Part shown: one piece after another, positions 1-5,183 of the stretch
Layout: every line of letters begins with the position of its first letter
Numbering within the stretch: the stretch's first letter is position 1
From: UMGS363 sp051891935
GTDB lineage: Bacteria > Bacillota > Clostridia > Oscillospirales > Ruminococcaceae
NCBI GenBank assembly: GCA_051891935.1
Contig: JBJFFR010000009.1
Coordinates: 1-5,183 of the forward strand
DNA: 5,183 bases
Direction: 5' to 3'
Notes under the pieces: model-generated
Databases searched by the model: none
Told to the model about the DNA's origin: nothing
The model's input: the letters and a program-made list of their open reading frames with translations, nothing else
Made by a program: the position numbers and the translations under genes

Positions 1-83
1 CTGTAAAGGGTTCGGATTTTTTCGTTTTCTATCCGGGGAAGGCTGTGTTTGGGGTAATAGTGTGTATATAGAGAATAGTGGCG

Positions 84-436
84 GTTTTTGCAGTATTGAC
101 ATTCCCAACAGAAGGTAACAACGCCTTTCGGTATGACTTTTGACGAGGATGATCCTAACGGTAACCGAACCGCTGTGCATTAAGCAAATGGTTTTACGAC
201 CACATATGATTATATATTGTCTTATTAAACAGGAAACCCTTGACAGCGTGGATAATATTATAGTACAATATATTTATACCCTTGGTGTGGCACGGAAACT
301 CAAGAGTGTTTTGAGTATACCTATGATTCTCTGTACCTTTTTACAAGTGATACTATCACTGAGGATGAAGAGGACACTGCCTACGCCTATGATTAATGAT
401 AATGTAAGCAACAGAATATTAAAAATGCGACTATAA
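84..436 (+). pseudogene. Decayed RHS-repeat protein fragment
   Basis: I read RHS-type peptide motifs here only by changing frame. Frame 3 (about 84-140) gives EGNNAFRYDF. Frame 1 (142-213) gives DPNGNRTAVH, a TAA stop at 181-183 where RHS repeats usually carry Tyr, then ANGFTTTYDY. Frame 2 (236-292) gives TLDSVDNIIVQYIYTLGVA. Frame 1 (313-393) gives EYTYDSLYLFTSDTITEDE and then AYAYD. Frame 2 (395-427) gives NDNVSNRILK. Joined up, these follow the order of RHS/YD repeats (NGNRTAV, YTLG, YTYDSLYRLTS, YDNVGNRI). RHS proteins are very large secreted or toxin-delivery proteins; this is an internal piece of roughly 115 residues without the RHS core or a toxin tip. Four frame changes and one nonsense codon mean it cannot make an RHS protein. 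The open frame 140-436 is an accident of this decay and should not be called as a gene. Bases 1-83 show nothing I can recognise. Confidence 0.85.
240..269 (+). promoter_or_regulatory. Possible sigma-A promoter inside the RHS scar
   Basis: A perfect -35 TTGACA (240-245) is followed after 18 bases by TACAAT (264-269), five of six matches to the -10 consensus. It lies about 235 bases upstream of the first gene. The -35 falls within the former codons for Leu-Asp-Ser of the RHS fragment, so it may be chance. If active it would drive the two-gene operon with a long leader. Confidence 0.3.
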
Positions 437-441
437 TGTTA

Positions 442-470
442 TTGACATATTAAGTACTTAGCGCAAAATT
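442..470 (+). promoter_or_regulatory. Possible promoter of the two-gene operon
   Basis: TTGACA at 442-447 is a perfect -35 box. The -10 is weak: CAAAAT at 464-469 (16-base spacer) or AAAATT at 465-470 (17-base spacer). Transcription would start near 477, giving a leader of under 30 bases before the start codon at 505. A perfect TATAAT also occurs at 432-437, but has only a poor -35 (GCAACA, 408-413, 18-base spacer). The region is AT-rich and immediately upstream of the gene, so a promoter belongs here, but which boxes are used is uncertain. Confidence 0.4.
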
Positions 471-490
471 ATATACATAATATTACGCCT

Positions 491-496
491 GGGGGA
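491..496 (+). promoter_or_regulatory. Ribosome binding site of the LRR lipoprotein gene
   Basis: GGGGGA lies eight bases before the ATG at 505. This fixes the start and puts the signal peptide at the very N-terminus. Confidence 0.75.
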
Positions 497-504
497 TATA
501 CATT

Positions 505-2466
505 ATGAAGAAACGGCTTATTATTTCAGCTTTGGCAATATCCTTGATATTATGCTCCTGCACCGAGGAGGAAAAGAGCGCAGAGTTCATATCCGAAAAC
601 CAGTCCGAGACGACTACCGCTGTGACATATACTAATGCGGATATAATTGATTATTCTCAGGTTTATCAGTTGAGAAAACTGTCGGATAGCGTCATTATCA
701 GAAGATACATAGGCGAGGAAAAAGACGTCACCATCCCGTCAGAGATAGACGGACTTCCGGTAACGGAAATATCCGCAAATGCGTTCATCGGTTCGGACGC
801 AGAGGAGATAATCTTCTCTGAGGGCATCAAGGAAATAAGCGGCATTAAGGGTGCGGAAAAGCTGTGCAGGATAGTGATACCCTCTACCGTGGAGAAAATA
901 GATATATCAAGCTTTGATAATCTGCCTGCGCTGACAGATATTGAGGTCACGGAGGACGGCTGCTTTGCCGTGCGTGACGGTATGCTGTATACAGCGGATT
1001 TGAAAACGCTGATCTACGGCTTCAACTGTGGTGATGAGGCTGTTATCCCGGAGGGCACGGAGTATATCGGCAAATATGCTTTTTGCGGCAGCAAAATAAA
1101 ATCGGCAGATTTCCCAAGCACGCTGAAAACTATAGACAGCAGTGCATTCCAAAACTGCAAAAAGCTGTTCTATGCAGACATACCCTTCGGAGTAACAGAA
1201 ATAGAAAGCAGAGCCTTTTCAGACAGCGGACTGATGTCAGTTGAGCTGCACAATGGATTGGAACGTATAGGCGGATATGCTTTCTATGGAACAAATATCG
1301 ACGAGATAACTCTGCCTGCCACTGTTACGGACATAGGCTACAATATAGTTAATGACAGCTGCACTGTCTACGCATATTTTCCCAATCCTGCCCTTGATAG
1401 ATATTCTCCCGTTTACCTTGCCGAAACACGCATACAAAAGGCGGCAAGGCTTCTCCCACCTATTGATACATACGCAAAGGGACGTATCTTCCTTGATATT
1501 AATTTTGACGGAATTCCCGAATGCTTTGATATGTATGACGGAACAACTCTTTTATGCGCTTTTGACAGTACAGACGCTTGGCAGTACACGAGTTGGTGCG
1601 GCACCAAGCTTTATAATTATTATGATAAGGAAAATGACTGCGAATTTTATGTTATTCTATCCAAACCGGAAGTTTCCGATTATCCCTATTGTGCTATTGA
1701 ACGAATTGATCCGCTTAAAGACGGTATTGCTTCGATAAATATAGGCTCGTTCAGCAATTTCGGAGGGCTTGCCTATGGAACATTAAACGGCAGATGGTAT
1801 ATGGAATATACCGACAGCTATGATATTGATACCGATAAATATATACTGGACGCTATGCAAGAATACGAGCTGCTGGAAGTCATAGATTTTAATGTAATTG
1901 CAGAGGAACACAGCGAGGAATGGAAGTTTAACGTATATCTTAATGAGGGTACAAAGGCTCCCGACTATAATATCCCCACCCACGAGGAGTACAAGAGCCG
2001 CAGTTATATTGATATTGACGGCAAAGAATATTATAAGGATATATACTATTTCAGCACCGATAATGAGGAAACGCTTTCGGAATTATCCCAATTTGATAAT
2101 TTAATTGAGCTTTCGCTGAACGGTGAATGGGAAAACGCTCAAAGTATAACGAAATTTCAAAATATCAAGTCACTTGACATCAGCTATATCAAGGACCCGT
2201 CCGCACTTGCGGAAATGGACGGTATTGAAATGCTGACAATATATAATACCGACAGCTATGACTTCCTTGCGGAAATGGACGGCGTAAGGGCGCTGCGATT
2301 GTGTAATGCCGTCGGCAAACCGGACGATTTTTTCAAGGTGATAAAGGATATGAAAAGCCTTGAATATCTGCTGGTGGATAATTATTGGGACACGGGTATA
2401 ACGGAGGGACAGCTGAAATGGCTGGAGGAAAATATGCCTGACGTGAAGGTTGTGTATATGTGGTAA
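505..2466 (+). CDS. Surface lipoprotein with BspA-type and second LRR domain
   Basis: A 653-residue lipoprotein of unknown specific function, probably a cell-surface adhesin or ligand-binding protein. Residues 1-18 are a signal peptide ending in L-C-S before Cys19, a plausible lipobox, so the mature protein should be lipid-anchored outside the membrane. Residues 20-45 are a Ser/Thr/Glu-rich linker. Residues 75-300 are BspA-type LRRs (LRR_5): five Ala-Phe repeat marks at 93-94, 192-193, 214-215, 237-238 and 259-260, the last four about 22 residues apart, with the usual 'IP..v..I...AF' spacing. Residues 325-510 form a central module opening with an EF-hand-like loop, DINFDGIPECFD (331-342; Asp331, Asn333, Asp335, Asp342). 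Residues 515-653 are a different, internalin-like LRR block ending in WLEENMPDVKVVYMW, a style common at the end of Firmicute LRR proteins. No catalytic motif, dockerin or sortase signal is seen. It is first in an operon with a paralogous-module protein. Exported LRR lipoprotein is certain; ligand is unknown. Confidence 0.97.
   Translation: MKKRLIISALAISLILCSCTEEEKSAEFISENQSETTTAVTYTNADIIDYSQVYQLRKLSDSVIIRRYIGEEKDVTIPSEIDGLPVTEISANAFIGSDAEEIIFSEGIKEISGIKGAEKLCRIVIPSTVEKIDISSFDNLPALTDIEVTEDGCFAVRDGMLYTADLKTLIYGFNCGDEAVIPEGTEYIGKYAFCGSKIKSADFPSTLKTIDSSAFQNCKKLFYADIPFGVTEIESRAFSDSGLMSVELHNGLERIGGYAFYGTNIDEITLPATVTDIGYNIVNDSCTVYAYFPNPALDRYSPVYLAETRIQKAARLLPPIDTYAKGRIFLDINFDGIPECFDMYDGTTLLCAFDSTDAWQYTSWCGTKLYNYYDKENDCEFYVILSKPEVSDYPYCAIERIDPLKDGIASINIGSFSNFGGLAYGTLNGRWYMEYTDSYDIDTDKYILDAMQEYELLEVIDFNVIAEEHSEEWKFNVYLNEGTKAPDYNIPTHEEYKSRSYIDIDGKEYYKDIYYFSTDNEETLSELSQFDNLIELSLNGEWENAQSITKFQNIKSLDISYIKDPSALAEMDGIEMLTIYNTDSYDFLAEMDGVRALRLCNAVGKPDDFFKVIKDMKSLEYLLVDNYWDTGITEGQLKWLEENMPDVKVVYMW
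2206..2282 (+). repeat. Near-identical LRR repeat units in DNA
   Basis: The 17 bases CTTGCGGAAATGGACGG occur at 2206-2222 and again at 2266-2282, exactly 60 bases apart. They encode LAEMDG at residues 568-573 and 588-593, each opening an LRR turn (LAEMDG-x-x-x-L). Nucleotide identity including wobble positions suggests a recent internal duplication or gene conversion of one 20-residue repeat rather than old protein-level repetition. Confidence 0.8.
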
Positions 2467-2471
2467 GGAGG
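2465..2471 (+). promoter_or_regulatory. Ribosome binding site overlapping upstream stop codon
   Basis: AAGGAGG at 2465-2471 is a near-perfect Shine-Dalgarno eight bases before ATG 2480. Its first two bases are part of the TAA stop (2464-2466) of the preceding gene. This selects 2480 rather than the in-frame ATG at 2450, which lies inside the previous gene and would put a charged, cysteine-containing extension ahead of the signal peptide. The overlap suggests coupled translation of the two genes. Confidence 0.9.
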
Positions 2472-2479
2472 GGAACTTT

Positions 2480-4837
2480 ATGAAAAAAATTCTTTGTATC
2501 ATGCTTGCCCTTATATGCGTTATGGCGGCGGTAATACCCTCTGCCTTTGCCTCAGACAGTGTGAAAACATTCTCCGATTTCAGCTATAACGCAGAAACTG
2601 TTAATGAACAGCTTTTGGCTTTAGCTGAAAAATATGAGCGCAAGGCGATAATTGACATCGACTTCTGCGGCGATCCCGAGCTTATGGTTTTTGACGATGA
2701 CGGATACTGCAAAATGTATTTTCAGAAGAATGGCAAGCTTCTGCCAATAGAAATTAGCGGCGTACAGAATAACAAGCTATACTTTGGCGAAACGGACAGA
2801 AAGCTGTATCACCTCAAAGGCAAGGACGGCAGACAGTTTTTCCTTTTCAATGTATTTAGAAATGATGAAAAATACCCTGCACAAATGTATGCTTTAGAAC
2901 CAAGTTATATTTTAAAGGAAGATTCCGATGAGATATTCAGGTGTGTTAAAGTAGGTGAACAAAAGCTCCATATATACGGAGAAGAGGACGGGAAAGTGCA
3001 TTTTGACTATGAGCAGGCAGCAGGGGAGTATTATTCCTATGAATACGCCACCTGTACCCGTGAGGAGCTATATAATGTACTGCGGAGCAAAATGCAGGAA
3101 CTGACGGAGCAGTATGTCAGCGATTTTGAGCTTATGGGAGAATATGACCTTGACCCGTTATTTTCTTCCGAACCCGTGAGCATTTTCCTCGGTACATTTT
3201 CGGAAGAAATCGTAAAATATATGCCTGTGTACGCAGAGAGAATAACCGTAGGCGGCAGAAATTATTATATAAATGATAATATAGTTACTCTGTGTCTTGG
3301 CAAAGCGGATGAGAATATAGATTTTGATTCTCTCAGCAAGCTAAAAAACCTGTCCGTACTGGAAATATCTGCGGAGAATGTAATGTCGCTGAAAGGCATT
3401 GAGAAGCTGACAAATCTCCGCTCACTTACGCTGAAAACAGGTATTGAGGGCGGCTTTTCGGATTTGGATTATCTTTCACGTACAAAGCTGCAAAGCCTTT
3501 GTTTGTATGGCGAATTTGAGGACATAAGCTTTATATCGGACTGCACCGCCCTTGAATGTATACAGTTTTTCCCAGACAGCACAAAGTCGGACGAATATTA
3601 CAATCCCGTTACTGCTGCAAAGGGTCTGCAGCTTATAGTCCTTGGAGTGAGCAGCCGTGACGGAACTCTGAATTTCACGGAGGATAATGCAGAATATTTT
3701 TCCGAAAATACAGACGCAAATATCTGCAAATTTCAATGGGATAAGGCTTTGGAGAGATCTGCAGCGGCTGATGTTGATATCAGCGGCTATACCTTTGAAC
3801 TGCCGTGGGAAAAAAATACGATCGAATACCCCGAAAATATGAAAATAAAGATAGGCGGTGTGGATATTCTCCATGAAGGAAAGGTGGAGGGCGTATCATA
3901 CAAAAATGAAATACTTATCCTTGATAATGCGGTAATTTCCACCGATACAGTGGCGGGGATAAGCACCGAGGGCTTTGATGATCTTGATATTCAGCTTATT
4001 GGAAATAACAGCATTGAAGCGAAATATTCGGCTTTCAAAGGATCTGAGTATATAACTCTCAGCGGAAGCGGAAGTCTGACTGTAAAACGACTTGCCTTGA
4101 ATAGCGAAAAAAATGAATTTGTGTCCGTTAATCTGACGGAAAACGTGAAGTTTTTCAACGAAAATGTGGACGATAATGTTATGGAATTCAAAGACATATC
4201 AATAAGAGATAACGCCATAATGGAAACGGATAAGCTGTTCTGTTCATCTGTGACTATAGAGGATAACGGTATGCTGAATGTTGATAGCTGCCGTGTAACT
4301 TCCATTAGCATATTCGGCTCTGCACAGATGAATGTAACGGACAGCACCAGTGAAAAGGACTCGGCTGCAATAAGATGTATATCGAAATTGAGTATGTCGG
4401 ATGATGCAAGGCTGACTGTCACAACAAAGCGCAACGGCATTGGCTTTCTCTTAACCGATGCCTATGCTGAGTTGGAGGGTAATGCTGTGGTTGAGATAAA
4501 CGGTGAGGAAGACTGCATCGGAATAGACCATGGTACTTTCATATATGGTCAGTTTATAATGAACGGCAATTCAAAGCTGATTATAAACGGTATGGGCTGT
4601 GGCATAAGGACGGTGAAGTTTATTATAAACGGCGGAACATTTTACTGTGATCCTGCGGAAAACGGCTATCCTGTCCTTGTAAAAACAAAGGGAGCAAGCT
4701 TCCTTTTAGAAGGCAATATCACGGAGGAAAGCTGTTCCGACCGCATTATGGAATATATTGAAGAAGAGGAATGCTATGCTATTTGCTCAGAAGGAAAACC
4801 CGTTGGAAAGTACTCTGTTATGGTAGCTGAAAAGTAA
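2480..4837 (+). CDS. Secreted LRR protein with C-terminal beta-helix-like domain
   Basis: A 785-residue exported protein of unknown specific role. Residues 1-24 are a classical signal peptide (Lys2-Lys3, hydrophobic core, cleavage after Ala-Phe-Ala24). There is no lipobox, LPXTG, SLH or dockerin, so it is probably released or held non-covalently. Residues 45-265 resemble the central module of the preceding lipoprotein: a D-rich start (IIDIDFCGDPEL, 57-68), a KLY motif (108-110) followed by an aromatic-rich strand, and GGRNYY (258-263) just before the LRRs. Residues 268-400 are internalin-like LRRs (for example LSKLKNLSVLEIS from about 285). Residues 455-760 contain short beta-strand rungs rich in Asn, Gly and Ser, such as LSGSGSLTV (527-535), SMSDDARLTV and IINGGTFY (715-722). 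These look like a right-handed parallel beta-helix of the kind annotated as carbohydrate-binding (Cthe_2159-like) in clostridia; that family link is an inference. It is the second gene of the operon and is followed by a terminator. Secretion is confident; sugar binding is a guess. Confidence 0.96.
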   Translation: MKKILCIMLALICVMAAVIPSAFASDSVKTFSDFSYNAETVNEQLLALAEKYERKAIIDIDFCGDPELMVFDDDGYCKMYFQKNGKLLPIEISGVQNNKLYFGETDRKLYHLKGKDGRQFFLFNVFRNDEKYPAQMYALEPSYILKEDSDEIFRCVKVGEQKLHIYGEEDGKVHFDYEQAAGEYYSYEYATCTREELYNVLRSKMQELTEQYVSDFELMGEYDLDPLFSSEPVSIFLGTFSEEIVKYMPVYAERITVGGRNYYINDNIVTLCLGKADENIDFDSLSKLKNLSVLEISAENVMSLKGIEKLTNLRSLTLKTGIEGGFSDLDYLSRTKLQSLCLYGEFEDISFISDCTALECIQFFPDSTKSDEYYNPVTAAKGLQLIVLGVSSRDGTLNFTEDNAEYFSENTDANICKFQWDKALERSAAADVDISGYTFELPWEKNTIEYPENMKIKIGGVDILHEGKVEGVSYKNEILILDNAVISTDTVAGISTEGFDDLDIQLIGNNSIEAKYSAFKGSEYITLSGSGSLTVKRLALNSEKNEFVSVNLTENVKFFNENVDDNVMEFKDISIRDNAIMETDKLFCSSVTIEDNGMLNVDSCRVTSISIFGSAQMNVTDSTSEKDSAAIRCISKLSMSDDARLTVTTKRNGIGFLLTDAYAELEGNAVVEINGEEDCIGIDHGTFIYGQFIMNGNSKLIINGMGCGIRTVKFIINGGTFYCDPAENGYPVLVKTKGASFLLEGNITEESCSDRIMEYIEEEECYAICSEGKPVGKYSVMVAEK

Positions 4838-4848
4838 ATACAGGTGAA

Positions 4849-4892
4849 AAAGCACCAAGAAATTCGACAGTTTTGCAGTTTCTTGGTGTTTT
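4849..4892. terminator. Bidirectional-type intrinsic terminator
   Basis: A perfect 10-base-pair stem, CACCAAGAAA (4853-4862) with TTTCTTGGTG (4879-4888), extends by one G-U and three A-U pairs to 14 pairs (4849-4862 with 4879-4892), closing a 16-base loop. It starts 11 bases after the stop of the beta-helix gene. The + strand has a short T run (TTTT, 4889-4892, then CATTT). The opposite strand has a better tract from the A run at 4847-4851. It should end the two-gene operon and could also stop transcription entering from the right. Confidence 0.85.
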
Positions 4893-5004
4893 CATTTCCA
4901 CTTTTTGTAAGTCTAAAGGTTCAGTGCCTAATATTATAATGCTGATACATTTTTTATTGAATGATAATATTATGTTTCTCCACAAAGATTTTTGAGGGAA
5001 ATGA
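4893..5004. other. AT-rich spacer with weak inverted repeat
   Basis: No gene is supported. The only structure is TAATATTAT (4929-4937) matched by ATAATATTA (4964-4972) across 26 bases, nine A-T pairs, which is weak and expected in AT-rich DNA. An open stretch to 5033 ends in MIEMMDELIS but has no properly spaced ribosome site. The sequence changes abruptly from AT-rich here to about 59% GC after 5041. Confidence 0.6.
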
Positions 5005-5044
5005 TTGAGATGATGGACGAGCTTATCAGCTGACGTCATCTTAG
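5005..5044 (+). repeat. Hairpin A with overlapping palindromes
   Basis: TTGAGATGATG (5005-5015) pairs with CGTCATCTTAG (5034-5044): 11 pairs, three of them G-U. An internal loop leads to AGCT (5020-5023) pairing with AGCT (5028-5031) around a TATC loop. The right side also holds two overlapping perfect 8-base palindromes, TCAGCTGA (5026-5033) and TGACGTCA (5031-5038). The G-U content makes this the weakest helix of the group. Confidence 0.4.
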
Positions 5045-5072
5045 GGGGGTGCAGGGGGAAAGCCTGTCCCTC
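5045..5072 (+). repeat. Hairpin B, G-rich, single bulge
   Basis: GGGGG (5045-5049) pairs with CCCTC (5068-5072) and GCAGG (5051-5055) with CCTGT (5063-5067). T5050 is a single bulge and GGGAAAG (5056-5062) is the loop. There are ten pairs, two of them G-U. It begins at the base directly after hairpin A, so the two could stack end to end. Confidence 0.55.
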
Positions 5073-5083
5073 GGAGAGCGCCG

Positions 5084-5154
5084 GTACTTATGATATAGCC
5101 GCTTGCGGCGGTGCTGACAGCTCCTTGCAGAGCTGTCGGCAATGTCATAAGTAC
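5084..5154 (+). repeat. Three-way junction (inverted repeat with two inner hairpins)
   Basis: The closing stem pairs GTACTTATGA (5084-5093) perfectly with TCATAAGTAC (5145-5154) and extends three more pairs (5094-5096 with 5142-5144, one G-U). Inside are hairpin 1, GCCG-CTTG-CGGC (5098-5109), whose loop is the stable CUUG tetraloop type, and hairpin 2, 5113-5123 with 5130-5140, eleven pairs with one G-U and a CTTGCA loop. Only a few unpaired bases remain at the junction (5097, 5110-5112, 5141). A competing fold pairs 5084-5100 with 5138-5154 (17 positions, one mismatch). This is not a tRNA: there is no acceptor end, anticodon arm or T-loop. Confidence 0.7.
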
Positions 5155-5164
5155 TATGGCGTTA

Positions 5165-5183
5165 GTTGTGGCGCAGCCACGAC
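5165..5183 (+). repeat. Hairpin D, cut by the window end
   Basis: GTTGTGGC (5165-5172) pairs with GCCACGAC (5176-5183) around a GCA loop: eight pairs, one G-U. The helix is still paired at the last base of the window, so it may continue. The unpaired bases just before it are GGCGTTA (5158-5164). Confidence 0.65.

Larger units (their letters stand above)
5005..5183 (+). ncRNA. Candidate multi-helix structured RNA or structured repeat
   Basis: Nearly every base from 5005 to the window end can be placed in a local helix. Two hairpins abut (5005-5044 and 5045-5072), then come a three-way junction (5084-5154) and a hairpin from 5165 that runs off the end. Most non-Watson-Crick pairs in these helices are G-U when read on the + strand and would be A-C mismatches on the minus strand, so if it is an RNA it is probably read rightward. 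There is no credible ORF, and GC is about 59% in 5041-5183 against an AT-rich flank. I do not recognise a named RNA family, tRNA or riboswitch. Alternatives are a dispersed palindromic DNA repeat (MITE-like or REP-like), or the leader of a gene beyond the window. Structure is visible; function and transcription are not. Confidence 0.45.

Noticed and set aside
140..436. 98-residue open frame as a real small gene
   Set aside because: It mixes one true RHS reading segment (TLDSVDNIIVQYIYTLGVA) with out-of-frame sequence, has no properly spaced ribosome site, and is explained by decay of an RHS gene.
3991..4440. 149-residue minus-strand open frame within the beta-helix gene
   Set aside because: It is the antisense shadow of a well-supported secreted protein. 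Its Ser/Leu-rich composition is what antisense of Asn/Asp/Ser codons gives.
505..4837. The LRR pair as RHS immunity proteins
   Set aside because: Immunity proteins are usually much smaller. The RHS fragment lacks its toxin tip, so nothing in the sequence supports this beyond position.
4929..4972. AT-rich inverted repeat as a terminator or operator
   Set aside because: Nine A-T pairs across a 26-base loop in AT-rich DNA are weak and likely by chance, with no T tract in the right place.
4968..5033. Short open stretch ending MIEMMDELIS as a small protein or gene remnant
   Set aside because: The purine run GAGGG sits only two bases before ATG 5001, too close for a Shine-Dalgarno, and ten residues are too few to assign. 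It also overlaps hairpin A.
4818..5039. 73-residue minus-strand open frame
   Set aside because: It reads straight through the terminator hairpin, overlaps the end of the secreted-protein gene, and shows no recognisable motif.
5084..5154. tRNA gene
   Set aside because: The length and branching resemble a tRNA, but there is no 7-pair acceptor stem, anticodon arm, GTTC T-loop or CCA end.
5005..5183. CRISPR array or IS200/IS605-type transposon end
   Set aside because: The hairpins differ from one another and are not regularly spaced repeats, and no transposase, TnpB or cas gene is visible. A transposon end cannot be fully excluded because the window stops inside the element.

Overview
The window looks like an accessory chromosomal region of an anaerobic gut or rumen Firmicute, most likely Ruminococcus or a close Oscillospiraceae relative. 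This rests on strong GGAGG-type ribosome sites, moderate GC, BspA-type leucine-rich repeats, a 'D-x-N-x-D-G-x-P-E' surface module common in Ruminococcus secreted proteins, and a lipobox signal peptide. The genus is an inference.

Layout: (1) About 84-436 is a dead fragment of an RHS-repeat gene. The characteristic RHS peptide motifs are readable only by hopping between frames four times and reading through an in-frame stop. (2) About 437-504 is a short AT-rich leader with a possible promoter and a good ribosome site. (3) 505-2466 encodes a 653-residue lipoprotein: a BspA-type LRR domain, a central D/N-rich module, and a second LRR domain of a different type. (4) Thirteen bases later, 2480-4837 encodes a 785-residue exported protein that starts with a related central module and LRR block but ends in a right-handed beta-helix-like domain. 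The two genes are almost certainly one operon, since the SD of the second overlaps the stop of the first. (5) A bidirectional-type terminator lies at 4849-4892. (6) A short AT-rich spacer follows (4893-5004). (7) From about 5005 to the window edge is a dense, GC-rich run of consecutive helices: two abutting hairpins, a compact three-way junction, and a hairpin cut by the window end. It contains no credible gene.

Working together: the two proteins look like paralogous cell-surface or secreted recognition proteins. They share a core (D-rich module plus LRR) and differ in the extra domain: BspA LRR on the lipid-anchored one, beta-helix on the released one. No enzyme active site is recognisable in either, so adhesion or ligand binding is the best guess. 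Polymorphic RHS toxin loci often carry variable accessory genes, so the RHS scar just upstream hints that this was such a locus. The part of the window least explained by known genes is the multi-helix element at the 3' end, whose G-U pairs favour an RNA read from the + strand.
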